Shown here piece after piece: positions 32,551 through 42,690 of a stretch of 64,000 nt of DNA (within the stretch, counting starts at the first letter, position 1; each line of letters opens with the position of its first letter). This DNA comes from Effrenium voratum (lineage: Eukaryota > Sar > Dinophyceae > Suessiales > Symbiodiniaceae), in contig CAUJNA010001593.1 in the NCBI GenBank assembly GCA_963377175.1, positions 1 through 64,000 on the forward strand, in the 5' to 3' direction. A program made the translations under genes and the position numbers. The notes below the pieces were generated by a model. The model was not told the DNA's origin. It was given only the letters and a program-made list of their open reading frames with translations, and did no database searches.

Positions 32551-34900
32551 GTACGTCTTCATGGCCTGTGCGACGTCAAGAGCACCCGTTGCGGCGTCCT
32601 TCGGCAGAGTGCAAGTGTCGAGCTTGCAGTCGGCTGTGGCATCTTCGCACCACGTTCATGTTTTGGGGCCCCAGTCCTCTATGTCTGGCGCGCGCTATGT
32701 CCGGCGACGCCGACAACTGCCGCGAGGCGTTGGATGCCGCGCCTGCCAGATGGACAGCGTTTCGAACAGCGCTGCAGAAGCACTTCAAAGTCGCACCCGA
32801 TCTATATTTTGTGCAAATGCTGCCATGCATCTGGCGTCATTTTGTGCGCATGGCTACCAGAAGACGCAGCACAGGCCAAGTGACATGGAAGACTGCCGCC
32901 AGGCAGTCAGTCGTGGCAGCAAGAGTCCATTAGATTTGAGGAGTCCTGGGCGCATTTGCGCCGTTTCCAGCTGCAGGACCAATTTGTGCAGTTGCAGGAC
33001 TCCAGAAAGCTCGCAAGTTGTCAAAGCTTGATAACGCTTTAGGGAATGAGCCAACCCCCCCCCTTCTTGTTTGTGAAATATGCATTTCACAAACACACAC
33101 GTTTGTGGAAACAATAGCTTGATCTTGATAACTTGAGTGTGCGACATTTGGCCCTAGGGTGTGGTGGGTGGGTGCTTTCGGTAATTTTGTAGATTGCCGA
33201 TTGCTTTTTCCCGCCCGCCCACCCCTGCATATGCGCCTTACTGCGCCCGCTCTTACAGCCATGAGCAACAGCTCATTTGCCTTCAGTGCCTTTCCGGGGA
33301 TTGCATATAAATAATACTACGTGAATACTTGACAACTATGAACGTGTGCCTTCCTGCACTGCATGCGTGTATCTCGTTAGTGTGGATGGTTCGCTTCAAG
33401 CAAAGCGACTTTCACCTACCCCAATTGCATTGGAAAAAGAGAGAGCGCGCTTCATCAGTGCATCGGTTCAGCAGGTCTGCTCATGAGCAGTGTCGTGTGT
33501 GTTGGGGGGGGGTTTGGCTCAAGACATAATGGTTTCTGCTCAAAGTCCGCTGGTTCCCCGGCATCGCCCGCAATCAAGTGAAAGGACTGCTCCGGCAAGC
33601 TCAGAGCCAGGAGAAGGGAGCGTTCGTCCAGGTCGAAGGCCGGGGCTTTTGCCGAGCACAATCTGCTGGAGCGCAGAAAAAAGAAAGAGAGCGAGCTGCC
33701 CGTTTCGAGTTAGTGCACCGAATTCTCAGCGAGCATTTGTTTCGGCTTTGCAGCGTTTGGCTCGAGCGAGGCTGCCGAACTGTTGGGAACAATCCTTCGG
33801 ACCAAACATGGCAGACGCCAAGCTCGCTCTCGCAGTGGCGGCGCCAGTTGCGACGCCCTGCCGAGCCCCGCTAGCGGCGCGCAAGCGCCCATCTGGCAAT
33901 GCATTCACGCCAGCGCGGAGAGACGCAAAGAAGAGCTGGAGGCAGAGGCGGCGGCGGCGCTCAAGCGCTCCAAGCGCAAGAGCGAGAGAGCAAGCCGGAC
34001 TTCACCCACGCGTCGCCGCAAGGCCAAGTCTGGCCGCGACAGGCAGAGCGATGCCGTCGAGCAGACAGGAGGAGATGCGGTCGCAGCTGATTGCCGCCTT
34101 GAGCCGTAGCAGAAGACCTGGATAAAGCTTGTCCCGCTTGTGGATATTCCTGGTGCAGGTGCTGGCAGCAGGCCCTTACTCCAGGACACGAGCTGAGCCC
34201 GATAAACTCCGAGGACTTCGACCATCTGGGGAGGGCTTCGAGCAGCAAGAAGTGGAAGACATCTTCACGGCCAGTAGCGGAGCCGTGCGCAGCACGTAGC
34301 AGCAGCGCTGGGCCCAAGCAGACGAAGTCCAGCCAAAGCAGGGCGAAGCCCGGCCGACGGCAGACGAGAAGGCAGGCGGGCCAACCCCAAGCCGCGGAAT
34401 AAGACGCGAGGGAAGAAGTCGGCTGAGCCGGCCCCGCCGGCAGGCCCGCAGCGGCCAGAGGACCAGCCAGCGCAGCCGGCGGAGGCGCCGTGTTCCGGAC
34501 CTTGCGCGAGAAGCATGGAATTTTTATCCACTTGGAAGACGGCCACAGGACCTACTGGGGCATTGTGGCTACTTGGCGGTGCCGTCCGAGAGCAAGCCGG
34601 ACGTCGACGCCAGCCCGTGGCTCAGCAAGGGCCATCCGCGTGGGGAGCTGCTCAGCGACATCCCCAAAGGAGCGGTGAACTCCGTGAAAGAGAGAGTTTG
34701 CAAGTGGCTGGCAGTGGTGCAGCCCCTGTTCCACGGGCAATGTGGCCAACAAGATTTCGGACAAGTCCACTCGCACCTGAGCAGCACCTCGGACAAAATA
34801 GAGCCGGTGCCTGCGGCACTTCAGCCGCTGGCTGGTCTGGCCGGCCACCTCTCACTCCCCCGGCGAGCGGCTCATCCGGAGCCCGATCCAGCATGGCAGC
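32551..34900. other. no certain gene; several unexplained ORFs
   Basis: Plus-strand ORFs include 33,490-34,125, with a Lys/Arg-rich part and, in another frame, the coiled-coil-like RRKEELEAEAAAALKRSKRK, and 34,573-34,914 (SPWLSKGHPRGELLSDIPKG). They have coding-like composition but no recognised domain. They may be exons or broken viral genes, since clear viral relics lie on either side. Confidence 0.35.
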
Positions 34901-34984
34901 AGCCGAAGTGCTAGCGGCGGCAGCGACAGCCAGGGCGAAGCCCGGGCCAGCGGCAACAGCAGCAACCCGCGCAGAGAGGAGATC

Positions 34985-35275
34985 GCAGCCGCGCGCCGCC
35001 TGCCGCTCCAGCACCCGCTTCGCGGCCCTGTACATGTAGCAGTGCCCGTCGAAGGCCAAGAAGCGCACGGCGCGGTGCTCCTTCAGCGCCGGGTCGTAGC
35101 TGTGAGCTCAGCACGCGCATCGGCGCGTTGCGCCACACGCAGAACTCTCGCACCTTCTCGGCGGAGATGCCAAGGCCTCCAGTCGTGGCGCAGCATGGCG
35201 TCGAAGTCGGCGCACACCTCCTCCCGCTCAGCTGCAGCAGCTCGGCCAGCTGCCGGGCACGCGGCTCAGCACGTG
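34985..35275 (-). pseudogene. internal fragment of the viral polymerase-helicase
   Basis: On the minus strand, EFCVWRNAPMRVLSSQ and FLAFDGHCYMYRAAKRVLER, in two frames, match residues encoded near 56,250-56,410 in the better copy. Orientation is opposite to the N-terminal fragment at 32 kb, showing rearrangement. Confidence 0.85.
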
Positions 35276-35289
35276 GGAGCTGGCCAGCC

Positions 35290-35480
35290 TGCGCTCCCCC
35301 AGCCAGTTGTTAAGGCCCGCGCCTCCTCCAGTTCTCGCTGGCGCTTCAGCAGCAGCGGCTGCAGGTCAGTGCACGAAATACCCTTCCGGCCCAGAAGGCA
35401 GCACCCATGGCCAAGGCACACGCGCATGCTGGAGAGGCAGTCGGTGTAAAAGCAAGATGATGTCCATAGAGCCCCAACGA
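35290..35480. pseudogene. scrambled pieces of three small virion genes
   Basis: Segments matching 63,415-63,500 (agccagttgtt, gcgcctcctccagttctcg), 63,600-63,625 (gcatgctggagaggcagtc, reversed) and 63,535-63,553 (atgatgtccatagagcccca, reversed) lie within 200 bases in a changed order. Confidence 0.75.
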
Positions 35481-35689
35481 GCTGCTTCAGTGGACCTACC
35501 CCAGTTACGCTCTGTGGCAGGTCTGGGGGCCCTCTCAGCCTCTTGGGTATGGGTGGGGAGCCGTAATAGTACGCTGGGTCGTGGCTGGGATCGTTTTCCT
35601 GCTCTTTGGCAGGGGGGGGCCTTGGCGCCGGTGCGTTTGCTTCATCGGTTCTTTAATGGGAAATATTTTTTTAAAAGACCTTCGTGGGA

Positions 35690-35910
35690 TTAGACGTGAT
35701 CCAAAAACAGCACGAACGACAAGGACAAGCCCCTCAGTCGGACAACTTGCCCTTCCAGGTCTGTCAGTCGAAAGCGCATGTGCCTCAGTGTGACGGGCCC
35801 CTCGACCCATAAAGTGACCTTGCTCGATGTACTTCTTGACGGGGATCCAGCCGTCGTCTATGTTGATAGAAGGGCTGAAAATGTAGCTTTTCTCAAAGAC
35901 GAGGGCCCGG
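35690..35910 (-). pseudogene. packaging ATPase piece joined to a virion-protein C-terminus
   Basis: Minus-strand reading gives first LVFEKSYIFSPSINIDDGW then IPVKKYIE, matching a stretch of the packaging-ATPase relic at 41.65 kb. After a frame change it gives HMRFRLTDLEGQVVRLRG and SLSFVLFLDHV with a stop. The latter matches the C-terminus encoded at 63,928-64,000. Two different genes have been fused by deletion or recombination. Confidence 0.75.
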
Positions 35911-36430
35911 AAAATTCCCGTGCGTGGAGCAGGCTGCTTACAGAGTTTCCAGGGAGAAAACTAAAGGCCGGCGTGTGTCTGAAGTACATGGGAAGCAAAT
36001 CCTGGCTGACTCAGCGCCTGGACCGGCCTGGGCGACGTCGCTGCGCACAGCGCTTCTAATTTAGAGCGCCTCCTGCCGGGCGCTCAGAGAGGCCGCGCCG
36101 GGCGTCGGGCTGCCTGCTCATACGTCCTGCTGCGCAACAGCTTCTCGGGAAAGTGGGGCTCCTTCGCACAGCAGCAGCCACTGGCGCTGAGCAGCGTGCG
36201 GCGTCTGCAACGGTCACCGTCCAACGTGACCGTGCGGCGCCAGGACGCACTGACCTATCTACGAGCACTGCCCTGCCAGGCGCCCCGACAATGCATCTAT
36301 GCCCAGTCGCAGCGTGAACTACTATGGCACAAAGGGGCGGGGGCATGACATGGCCTTCCACTCGAGCTCCAAGGGCCTGCCCGTTGTCCTGAGCATCAAC
36401 GACGTGCCTGAGGCCTGGGAGCTCTACGTT

Positions 36431-36655
36431 TGCTGTTGGTTCACCAATGGCTGTTTATGACCTGGCCATAGCGAAACAGTTGAGCGCTATTGCTGATGCG
36501 AAAGAGTGTAAACACGTTTACACTAAGTCCAAGGCGCCACGTTTTGCCAGCATGTTGAACCCATTTGACAATTTGTGTCACACCAACCTGCGAGGTTTGA
36601 ACGTGTGAGGGATTTTAACACGCTGGGTTTTTGACACGTCGCGACGTTTTCGCTG
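36431..36655 (+). repeat. 220-bp repeat, intact copy
   Basis: From ttgctgttggttcaccaatg to ttttgacacgtcgcgacgtt. It is an inverted, nearly identical copy of 38,715-38,900 plus 39,145-39,178. There the repeat is interrupted by a methyltransferase fragment. It contains a small palindrome, gtgtaaacacgtttacac. Bases 36,060-36,430 hold short coding-like pieces (NYYGTKGRGHDMAFHSS) that I cannot assign. Confidence 0.85.
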
Positions 36656-36667
36656 GCGCTGGCCACT

Positions 36668-37005
36668 CCGAACCCCGCCTGTTTCATCCAGAGGATCCAG
36701 GTCTTCCCAACGGCCAGCGCTGCGACGACATAAACTACTACAGCCGCAGTGGCCGCGCACGACCTGCTGAAGGGGCGCGAGTACAACCAGAACAAGGCCG
36801 TGGAGGGCTTGGACAAGGTGAACAACTCCTGCATCAGGGCGACGCGGACGTGCTGCTGCGCCCCACCATGGTGGGCATCCTACGCTGCGGCAAGATGCGC
36901 CGCCGCAGCTGAACCTGGTGATCGAGATTGAGTTTGCCGATGCCACGACTGCGCTGTGGTCCAAGAACGCCGGGGCCCGGCGGGAGCCACGCTGAGCACC
37001 GACTT
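36668..37005 (+). pseudogene. major capsid protein fragment
   Basis: In shifting frames this reads NPACFIQRIQVF, NGQRCDDINYYSR, VLLRPTMVGILRCGKM and LVIEIEFADATTALWSKN, matching residues ~88-190 of the capsid protein at 61,828-60,554. At the codon where the better copy has TGA this copy has TGT (Cys). At least three frameshifts. After 37,005 the similarity stops. Confidence 0.88.
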
Positions 37006-37394
37006 TAGGGACCTAATTATTTTGGATTTTTGGTCGAAAAACCCTGCAAAACAGCAAAATTCTCCATCCTGCTGAACGTTTTTCCGATGTCACCGGTCTT
37101 TGTCACCGCTCCGTTTTTGGTGCAAAAAGTGCTCAAAACGGCCAACTTCCCGAATTCCCGAAAAGTTCGTTTTTCCTGTCAGACGGCAATCAGGGTGCCT
37201 CAGCACCAGACGCTCACTCTGTTTTCTGCTCGGAAAAGCAGGCAAGTTTCATCCCGCCAAGCTTGTCACCACTTGTCACCGCTCTCTTTTGGGCCGAAAA
37301 AGCGCGCAAAAGCGGCCAAGTTCCCGACTTTCAGAGGACTGTGTTCTTCGCAGGGTTTTCCGTGGCACGACAGCCTGCAGAGGACCTTGCTTGT

Positions 37395-37796
37395 GACGCG
37401 GCAGCCTGCCGAGGTTCTCGCTCGTGACGCGGCAACCTGCCGAACTTGTCACCGCCTTCACCGGGTCTAACACGCCAACCTGCCGAACGCGTTCGCTAAT
37501 ACGCCAATCTGCCGAACGCCTTTGTCGCCGGGTCTAACACGCCAACCTGCCGAACGCATTCGTCGCCTAATACGCCAATCTGCCGAACGCCTTTGTCACC
37601 GGGTCTAACACGGCAACCTGCCAAACTTCCAGGGCTCGAAAATCTTGGCATGAGTCAATATTGAAACGGCTTGACACAATATTGGAGCAGAAATGGGCAA
37701 AGGTCCGGGCCTCTAACCACTGAGACAAGGGAGGTGTCCCACGGTCCGTGTTGCCCCGTCGTGACACAAGCTTTCGTAATCCTCCGCTACCAGAAA
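37395..37796. repeat. AACCTGCCGAAC repeats before the 18S fragment
   Basis: Seven or so units of the kind cgccaacctgccgaacgc with ttcgtcgcctaatac or ttgtcaccgggtctaac between them, then unique sequence up to the 18S start. The position suggests rDNA spacer/ETS sequence, but that is inference. Bases 37,005-37,395 hold nothing I recognise. Confidence 0.75.
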
Positions 37797-37834
37797 AACC
37801 TGGTTGATCCTGCCAGTAGTCATACGCTTGTCTC
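37797..37834 (+). rRNA. 5'-terminal fragment of 18S rRNA (pseudogene)
   Basis: AACCTGGTTGATCCTGCCAG, then TAGTCATA(C)GCTTGTCTC, is the conserved eukaryotic small-subunit rRNA 5' end with one T-to-C change. The match stops abruptly at 37,834, where gctctaaaagcc replaces the expected continuation. Only about 38 of ~1,800 nucleotides are present, so it is not functional. Confidence 0.93.
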
Positions 37835-37999
37835 GCTCTAAAAGCCAGGGCGGCTTCGGTCTGAAAGCAAGGCCGGCTCCGCGGCTTCGGTCTAAAAGCA
37901 AGGCCAGAAGACGCTCCAAGCTTCCGATTTTCTGGCGCGGGCCTGGCGCGGCCGAAGGTCTGTCAGCGACCTGCTTCTCGCCAGGACGCCGGCAGAGTC

Positions 38000-38130
38000 G
38001 CCTTTCAGTCAATCCTGTCGCCAGCGCAGGATTGCTCCACTCAATCCTGCGCCGAGCACAGGATTGCCCCACTCAATCCTGCGTCGGGCGCAGGATTCCT
38101 CCACCCATTCCTGCGCTGACAACAGGATTG
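38000..38130. repeat. AATCCTGNG hairpin array, four units
   Basis: Units with stems AATCCTGCG/CGCAGGATT or similar and a 5-base loop, separated by gctccactc-like spacers. Related units with stem AATCCTGTG/CACAGGATT are at 45.13-45.34 kb; the C-G pair is replaced by T-A. Confidence 0.88.
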
Positions 38131-38205
38131 CCCTGATGCAGCACCAGCAGCTCGGGCTTGGAGCTGTTCTTGCCCGAGCACAGGCTCATAATGGAGTCGG
38201 CCCTG

Positions 38206-38548
38206 CTTTATGACCGAAGCCACTGCTGCAATGGCTTGAGCCAAAAGGCAAACAAGAGGCGCGCACGCACACGAACAAAGCGAACCACGCAACACGAACA
38301 GGAGAACCAAGAACCCACCACCGCGATGAGCGAGGCGCCGCGTGGAGGGACCATACCTGGGCACAGGAAACCACAACCCGCAAGGCGTAAAAGAGCGGAG
38401 CTCTAAAGTGTCCCACGCGCACATCGGAAGACTCTTGTTTCTCAACCAGCGAACAAGGGGAGCGCATACATGTTTGCCGTGTCTCTTAGACACAGCCACA
38501 GAGTTCTTGTGCCATATCCCTTCAATACGGCATCTTTCTCTTCATCCC
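38206..38548 (+). repeat. 340-bp direct repeat, copy 1
   Basis: From cttatgaccgaagccactg to acggcatctttctcttcat. It is nearly identical to 39,177-39,515 in the same orientation. Copy 2 abuts the end of the reverse-transcriptase relic, so the pair may be terminal repeats of that retroelement. That assignment is inference. Confidence 0.9.
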
Positions 38549-38896
38549 CGCCTGCAGTACCACATGACCGCAACACAGTATTGTTTTCGCCAGCAGGGAG
38601 GGCGGGTGGGAAGAAAACAAACTCGACTCACTGTTTGTTGGCACTCCATCGTGTCCCTTTGGACACTTGTGCCAAAACGTCGCGACATCCTGTTCATTCG
38701 TGAACCACCAACTATCGAAAACGTCGTGACGTGTCAAAAACCCAGCATATTAAAATCCCTCGCACGTTCAAACCTCGCAGGTTGGTATGACACAAATTGT
38801 CAAATGGGTTCAACATGCTGGCAAAACGTGGCGCCTCGGACTTAGTGTAAACGTGTTTACACTCTTTCGCATCAGCAACAGCGCTCAACTGTTTTG

Positions 38897-39149
38897 CGCA
38901 CTTTGACCCGCTCATGTGGATTGTGGAGAACCCGGCCACCGGGCTGCTGAAGACCCGGCCGTTCATGGAACGCCTGCCCTGGGTGGACGTGACTTACTGC
39001 AAGTACGGAACTCCGTACAGGAAGCAGACGCGGCTGTGGACCAACATGCGCTGGAGGCCGAGGCGGAGCCTGTGCAGGCCCGGCAGCCGCTGCGAGACGT
39101 GGCAGGACGGCAGGCACCTCCGGGCCGCGCAGCGGGGGCCGAGGTCATA
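38897..39149 (+). pseudogene. captured fragment of the viral cytosine methyltransferase
   Basis: MWIVENPATGLLKTRPFME and the following frame match the methyltransferase at 59,850-60,075 almost exactly. The fragment starts at gcgcactttgacccgc and ends at gcgggggccg, with the 220-bp repeat directly on both sides. Confidence 0.92.
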
Positions 39150-39176
39150 AACAGCCATTGGTGAACCAACAGCAAA

Positions 39177-39515
39177 CTTATGACCGAAGCCACTGTTGCA
39201 ATGGCTTGAGCCACAAGGCAAACAAGAGGCGCACACGCGCACGAACAAAGCGAACCACGCAACACGAACAGGAGAACCAAGAACCCACCACCGCGATGAG
39301 CGAGGCGCCGCGTGGAGGGACCATACCTGGGCACAGGAAACCGCAACCGCAAGGCGTAAAAGAGCAGAGCTCTAAAGTGTCCCATGCGCACATCGGAAGA
39401 CTCTTGTTCTCGACCGGCGAACAAGGGGAGTGCATACATGTTTGCCGTGTCTCTTAGACACAGCCACAAAGTTCTTGTGCCATATCTCTTCAATACGGCA
39501 TCTTTCTCTTCATGC
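39177..39515 (+). repeat. 340-bp direct repeat, copy 2
   Basis: Second copy of the repeat at 38,206-38,548. Its right end meets the region encoding the RNase H C-terminus of the retroelement relic (minus strand). Confidence 0.9.
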
Positions 39516-41640
39516 CCTTGTCTGCTTCAGTCAACTCCTCAAACCTAGAGCATTTCAAATTCTCCCCACTGGTGGCAAGTGACACACATCTGTGGTTCGG
39601 GCTCCAAGGCTCACCAAGCAGTCCCAAGACTCTCTGCTCGGTCCATCAGCCACATTGGATTTTGATGGTACTCGGGCGATCCAAGAAAGGCGGTTTGGCA
39701 AGATCTATGTCCTCCCAAACTTTCAGGAGATCACGCCACGTCTTCTTCTTTGCCGAACCTTTGACTGCAGTATCTAAAGCCGGTTGTCGCAAAACAAGAT
39801 GGCTGACTCGTCACACAGCTCATCGGACCACACATGTCGCGCAGTGACTAGCGCATACAATTCAATCAAACCTATCACATGACTGGCACCGTCTGCTCTC
39901 ATAGCCGCCAACGCCGAAGCAGGAACGTCTGCTCCGAACGCCAATGGAGTCCGTGCCGGCTGAAACAAAACTGCACCAATGCTGCCACAGCCTTGTCCGC
40001 CAGGTCCATCACTGAGTGCTCCACCCACAAAGACTAGCACAGGCCGTGCCTTATCTCGAATCTTCAAGTCGCGTGGTCTGCCCATCTGTAGCCTGTTCAT
40101 GACAGTACGCACGGCTTGTTCAACTTCCACAACCTTGATTCTGTCACAGCTCCCGGCCGCCTCCCTCAAGTCGCACAGCGCCAGCTTGCCGTGTGTACCA
40201 GCAAGTTGCATGTCAGCGAACTGAATGCGACCCAAGATAGGTGGCAGCTCTGAAGTCTCCAAAAAGCCCCGCTCCAAAATCTGTTGCAAAGACTCGCAAA
40301 TCTCCAAAGCGCGCGACTCTTTGTTCCTGACGCTCACAATTTGCAAAACCCGAGAACGGACGCCCTTGCTCCGAATGGTAAAGTCAGTGCTCTGTAAAGA
40401 TCCACTTCGCCCATCTTTTGGGCAGGAACTCCAATAACTGCTTTCCAGGTATCTGCAGGACGCAGGGGCAGTTGCTTGTAAGCCGACTTGAGGTCGATCG
40501 CGCCGACACGAAGAGACCAGTCTGTTTTGCCCCAACCACTTGAAACTGGGCCCGACAAGATCACGCCATCTGAAAGCGGGTACTCAAACGCAGACATGTG
40601 TTTGCAATGTCGTACCAGAATGACGCACGCCCAAAGCAGCTCGTCCAAAGTTCTCAGCTCGACACGCTTGCAGCATCCGAAGGCATCATTTACCGCACAT
40701 TGGCTGAAGTCATCGATAGGTCTGATCTTTCCCCGCCCTCTTGACCAAGATCCACTTGCCCCCAGAGCGCTCCTCAATATCAGGAATCTCAAGCGGTCCC
40801 TCAAGCCAGCCTTTCGTTCCGTCGTACATGAGCCGTTCCATGATCAGCTGTTTCAGCAAGCGAGTCCGTGCGAACAATTCATCCTCGTTCAGGGAGGCAG
40901 GCTTGAAGTCTTCCTTCAAAACCCCCGAGAAGGGCGCATCTCCTACAAGCCGAAACCCGTCAGCGAGTTGATCCCATAGAGTGGCGTCAGACCAACCTAC
41001 TTGCGCACCCGCCTTCTTCATAAGACTGATACGCAAGTGAGCCACAATAGACCGTACATCTTTGTGCATGCGAAGCTTCAATTCCTTTTCTGCAGATTCA
41101 CACTCAATGCTGCCATTGTTGCACGCACTGCAGTCGCCACTTGCAAGTGTCCAGCGGTTCCTTGGTTAGAACCTCAAACAGGGCACGGACAATCTCATCG
41201 GGTAAAAGGATCATGGTGTCGTACAGGTGCCAAAGCTCTTTCGCACGTTCCAAAAACTGTTCTTCCGTCCTGTAAATGCCGAAAACGCACTTGAACCTCC
41301 CCGTGTCTGCTTCAGTACGCAAAAGCCGAGCTCCTGCCGGAACAGGTCCAAACTCCGTCACCAAACATCGCTTCGCATCAACGGCTGGCGCATCCGGCAT
41401 ATATACTGCGACCACCTTTCCGTACTCGCTTATCAGCTGCGGTGTTCCGCGCCCTCAAGCTTGCTTGCGGGGGCGTTCACGATGTTTGGCTGAAAAACAC
41501 CCACATGCATCCACAAATAAACGAGCCAAGGCTGCCGCCAGATCTTTGAGATATTCTGCTTCCTCTGCCGTCCGAAATTGTCCCTTCTCATCCACACCCC
41601 ATGGACGATGTTCATGGTCGCCCGGACAGAACTTGAGAGA
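39516..41640 (-). pseudogene. DIRS-like reverse transcriptase/RNase H relic
   Basis: On the minus strand, KIRPIDDFSQCAVNDAF (about 40,720), VGAIDLKSAYKQLPLR (40,500) and LTLPFGARASVLGF (40,350) are reverse-transcriptase motifs. They are followed by an RNase H region with VLVFVGGALSD (40,040), IGLIELYALVTARHVW (39,870) and ILFCDNRL (39,785). In another frame, WIARVPSKSNVADGPSR (39,690-39,640) is the terminal RNase H motif. Upstream frames (41,415-40,710) contain LYDTMILLPDEIVRALFEVL and LEGPLEIPDIEERSGGKWIL. This style of RT/RNase H resembles DIRS-type elements common in dinoflagellates. No YxDD box is visible; it seems lost in a deletion near 40,340. No recombinase gene is seen. It ends abruptly inside an ATPase gene at 41,640. 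Confidence 0.75.
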
Positions 41641-42091
41641 ATTTACGTCTTCAGCCCGAGTGTGAACGGATCCCCGTCAAGAAGTACATTGAGGGGGACC
41701 TGGGGGTGAACACAGAGCGGGAGCAGACCTATTGGGACGAGTGGGACGAGGCGGCGCTGCGGCGCATCATCCAGCAGCAGCGCAAGATCACGGAGGCGTC
41801 CAAGAAGTTGGAAATGAAGAAACTGTACCAGGTGCTTGTAGTCATCGACGACTTTGCTGACACGCCGCAGTTGCACAGCCTCACGGCGCCCTGGACACGC
41901 TCTTCATCCGAGGCCGGCACATGCAGATCAGCACCTGGGTGAGCTCGCAGAAGCTGAGGCTCATCAGCGCAGCCGTGCGGGTGAACATGCAATTTTTGCT
42001 GGTGGAGGCTGCGCAACCAGCACGAGCTGGACGCCGTTATTGGGGAGCTGAGCGCCCTGCTGCCAAAGGAGCAGCTGCACCGGCTGTAAAC
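41641..42091 (+). pseudogene. viral DNA-packaging ATPase, C-terminal part
   Basis: Reading through frame changes near 41,670, 41,885 and 42,010 gives VFSPSVN, IPVKKYIEGDLGVNTEREQ, a Walker B VLVVIDDFAD, then LFIRGRHMQISTWVSSQK and VRVNMQFLLV and finally LRNQHELDAVIGELSALL, ending in TAA. This order is typical of the A32/FtsK-like packaging ATPases of Polinton-like viruses and virophages, in which the C-terminal half follows DDFAD. The Walker A half is missing because the retroelement relic begins at 41,640. No intact copy is in the window. Confidence 0.8.
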
Positions 42092-42407
42092 TGCCTAAAA
42101 AAAGACACTCTCAAACAAGAAGCACCCGAATTCCACCACATACCAATAAAAGAGCCGCGTTTTGCGTGTTTCTCATGCACAGCGCATGAGAAGCATTCTC
42201 CGGAGGAAGCCAAAGCGTCCATGAGCAGGCCACGCGGGAACCCTACAGTTTCCTCTTCGTCCAACCTGAAGCCGAGGAATGAAACGTTCTCAAGCGCTTT
42301 GAAGACGTTTTGCACTTGAAAAAGACGCCGATGGGGGCGGCGCTCAGCTTCCTGGGCCAGAAGCTGTTCGCCAGCTCCACGCTGATCAACCCTTCCTAAA
42401 GAAAAGG
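42092..42407. other. unassigned coding-like sequence
   Basis: A minus-strand frame (MQNVFKALENVSFLGFRLDE, then GLLMDALASSGECFSC) looks like decayed coding sequence. The end (42,320-42,390) reads PMGAALSFLGQKLFASSTLI on the plus strand. Neither is recognised. Confidence 0.3.
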
Positions 42408-42690
42408 ATGACCACGATCTACGTGGACAGCCGCAAGAGAGTGGCCGGCTCGGAGACCTGGGAGAGTCCCTGCACCTCGCCGTCTACAAGGTCCGCCTGG
42501 CCGACAGCTTCCTCTCGACGGACCGGGGCCGCCACCTCTACTGGGTTGACGCCGCGCTGGGCACGCTGAACTGGGCGTTGTTGCCCGAGGGCGCGTACAC
42601 TGGCGCACGGTTGGCCGCCTGATCAGCTCCAACTTTGCCACCGCCACCATAGCAAGACCACGAACAGCCTGAGCGCAGCCTACGACCTCT
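42408..42690 (+). pseudogene. N-terminal fragment of a virion protein
   Basis: In three frames this reads MTTIYVDSRKRVAGSE, LAVYKVRLADSFLSTDRGRH, LYWVDAALGTLNW and LLPEGAYTGARLAA. The pattern (an N-terminal xYVDSRxR, then GxYTxxxL) is that of beta-rich structural proteins next to the capsid gene in Polinton-like viruses. The intact gene is probably the one whose C-terminus enters the window at its right edge. Two or three frameshifts, and it is cut by the foldback element at 42,686. Confidence 0.6.

Noticed and set aside
33515..33526. tttggctcaag as a relic of the dinoflagellate spliced leader
   Set aside because: Only 11 bases match and the rest of the leader is absent; chance is likely.
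37690..37740. tRNA-like A-box on the minus strand (tctcagtggttagaggc)
   Set aside because: No matching T-arm or B-box and no cloverleaf follows.
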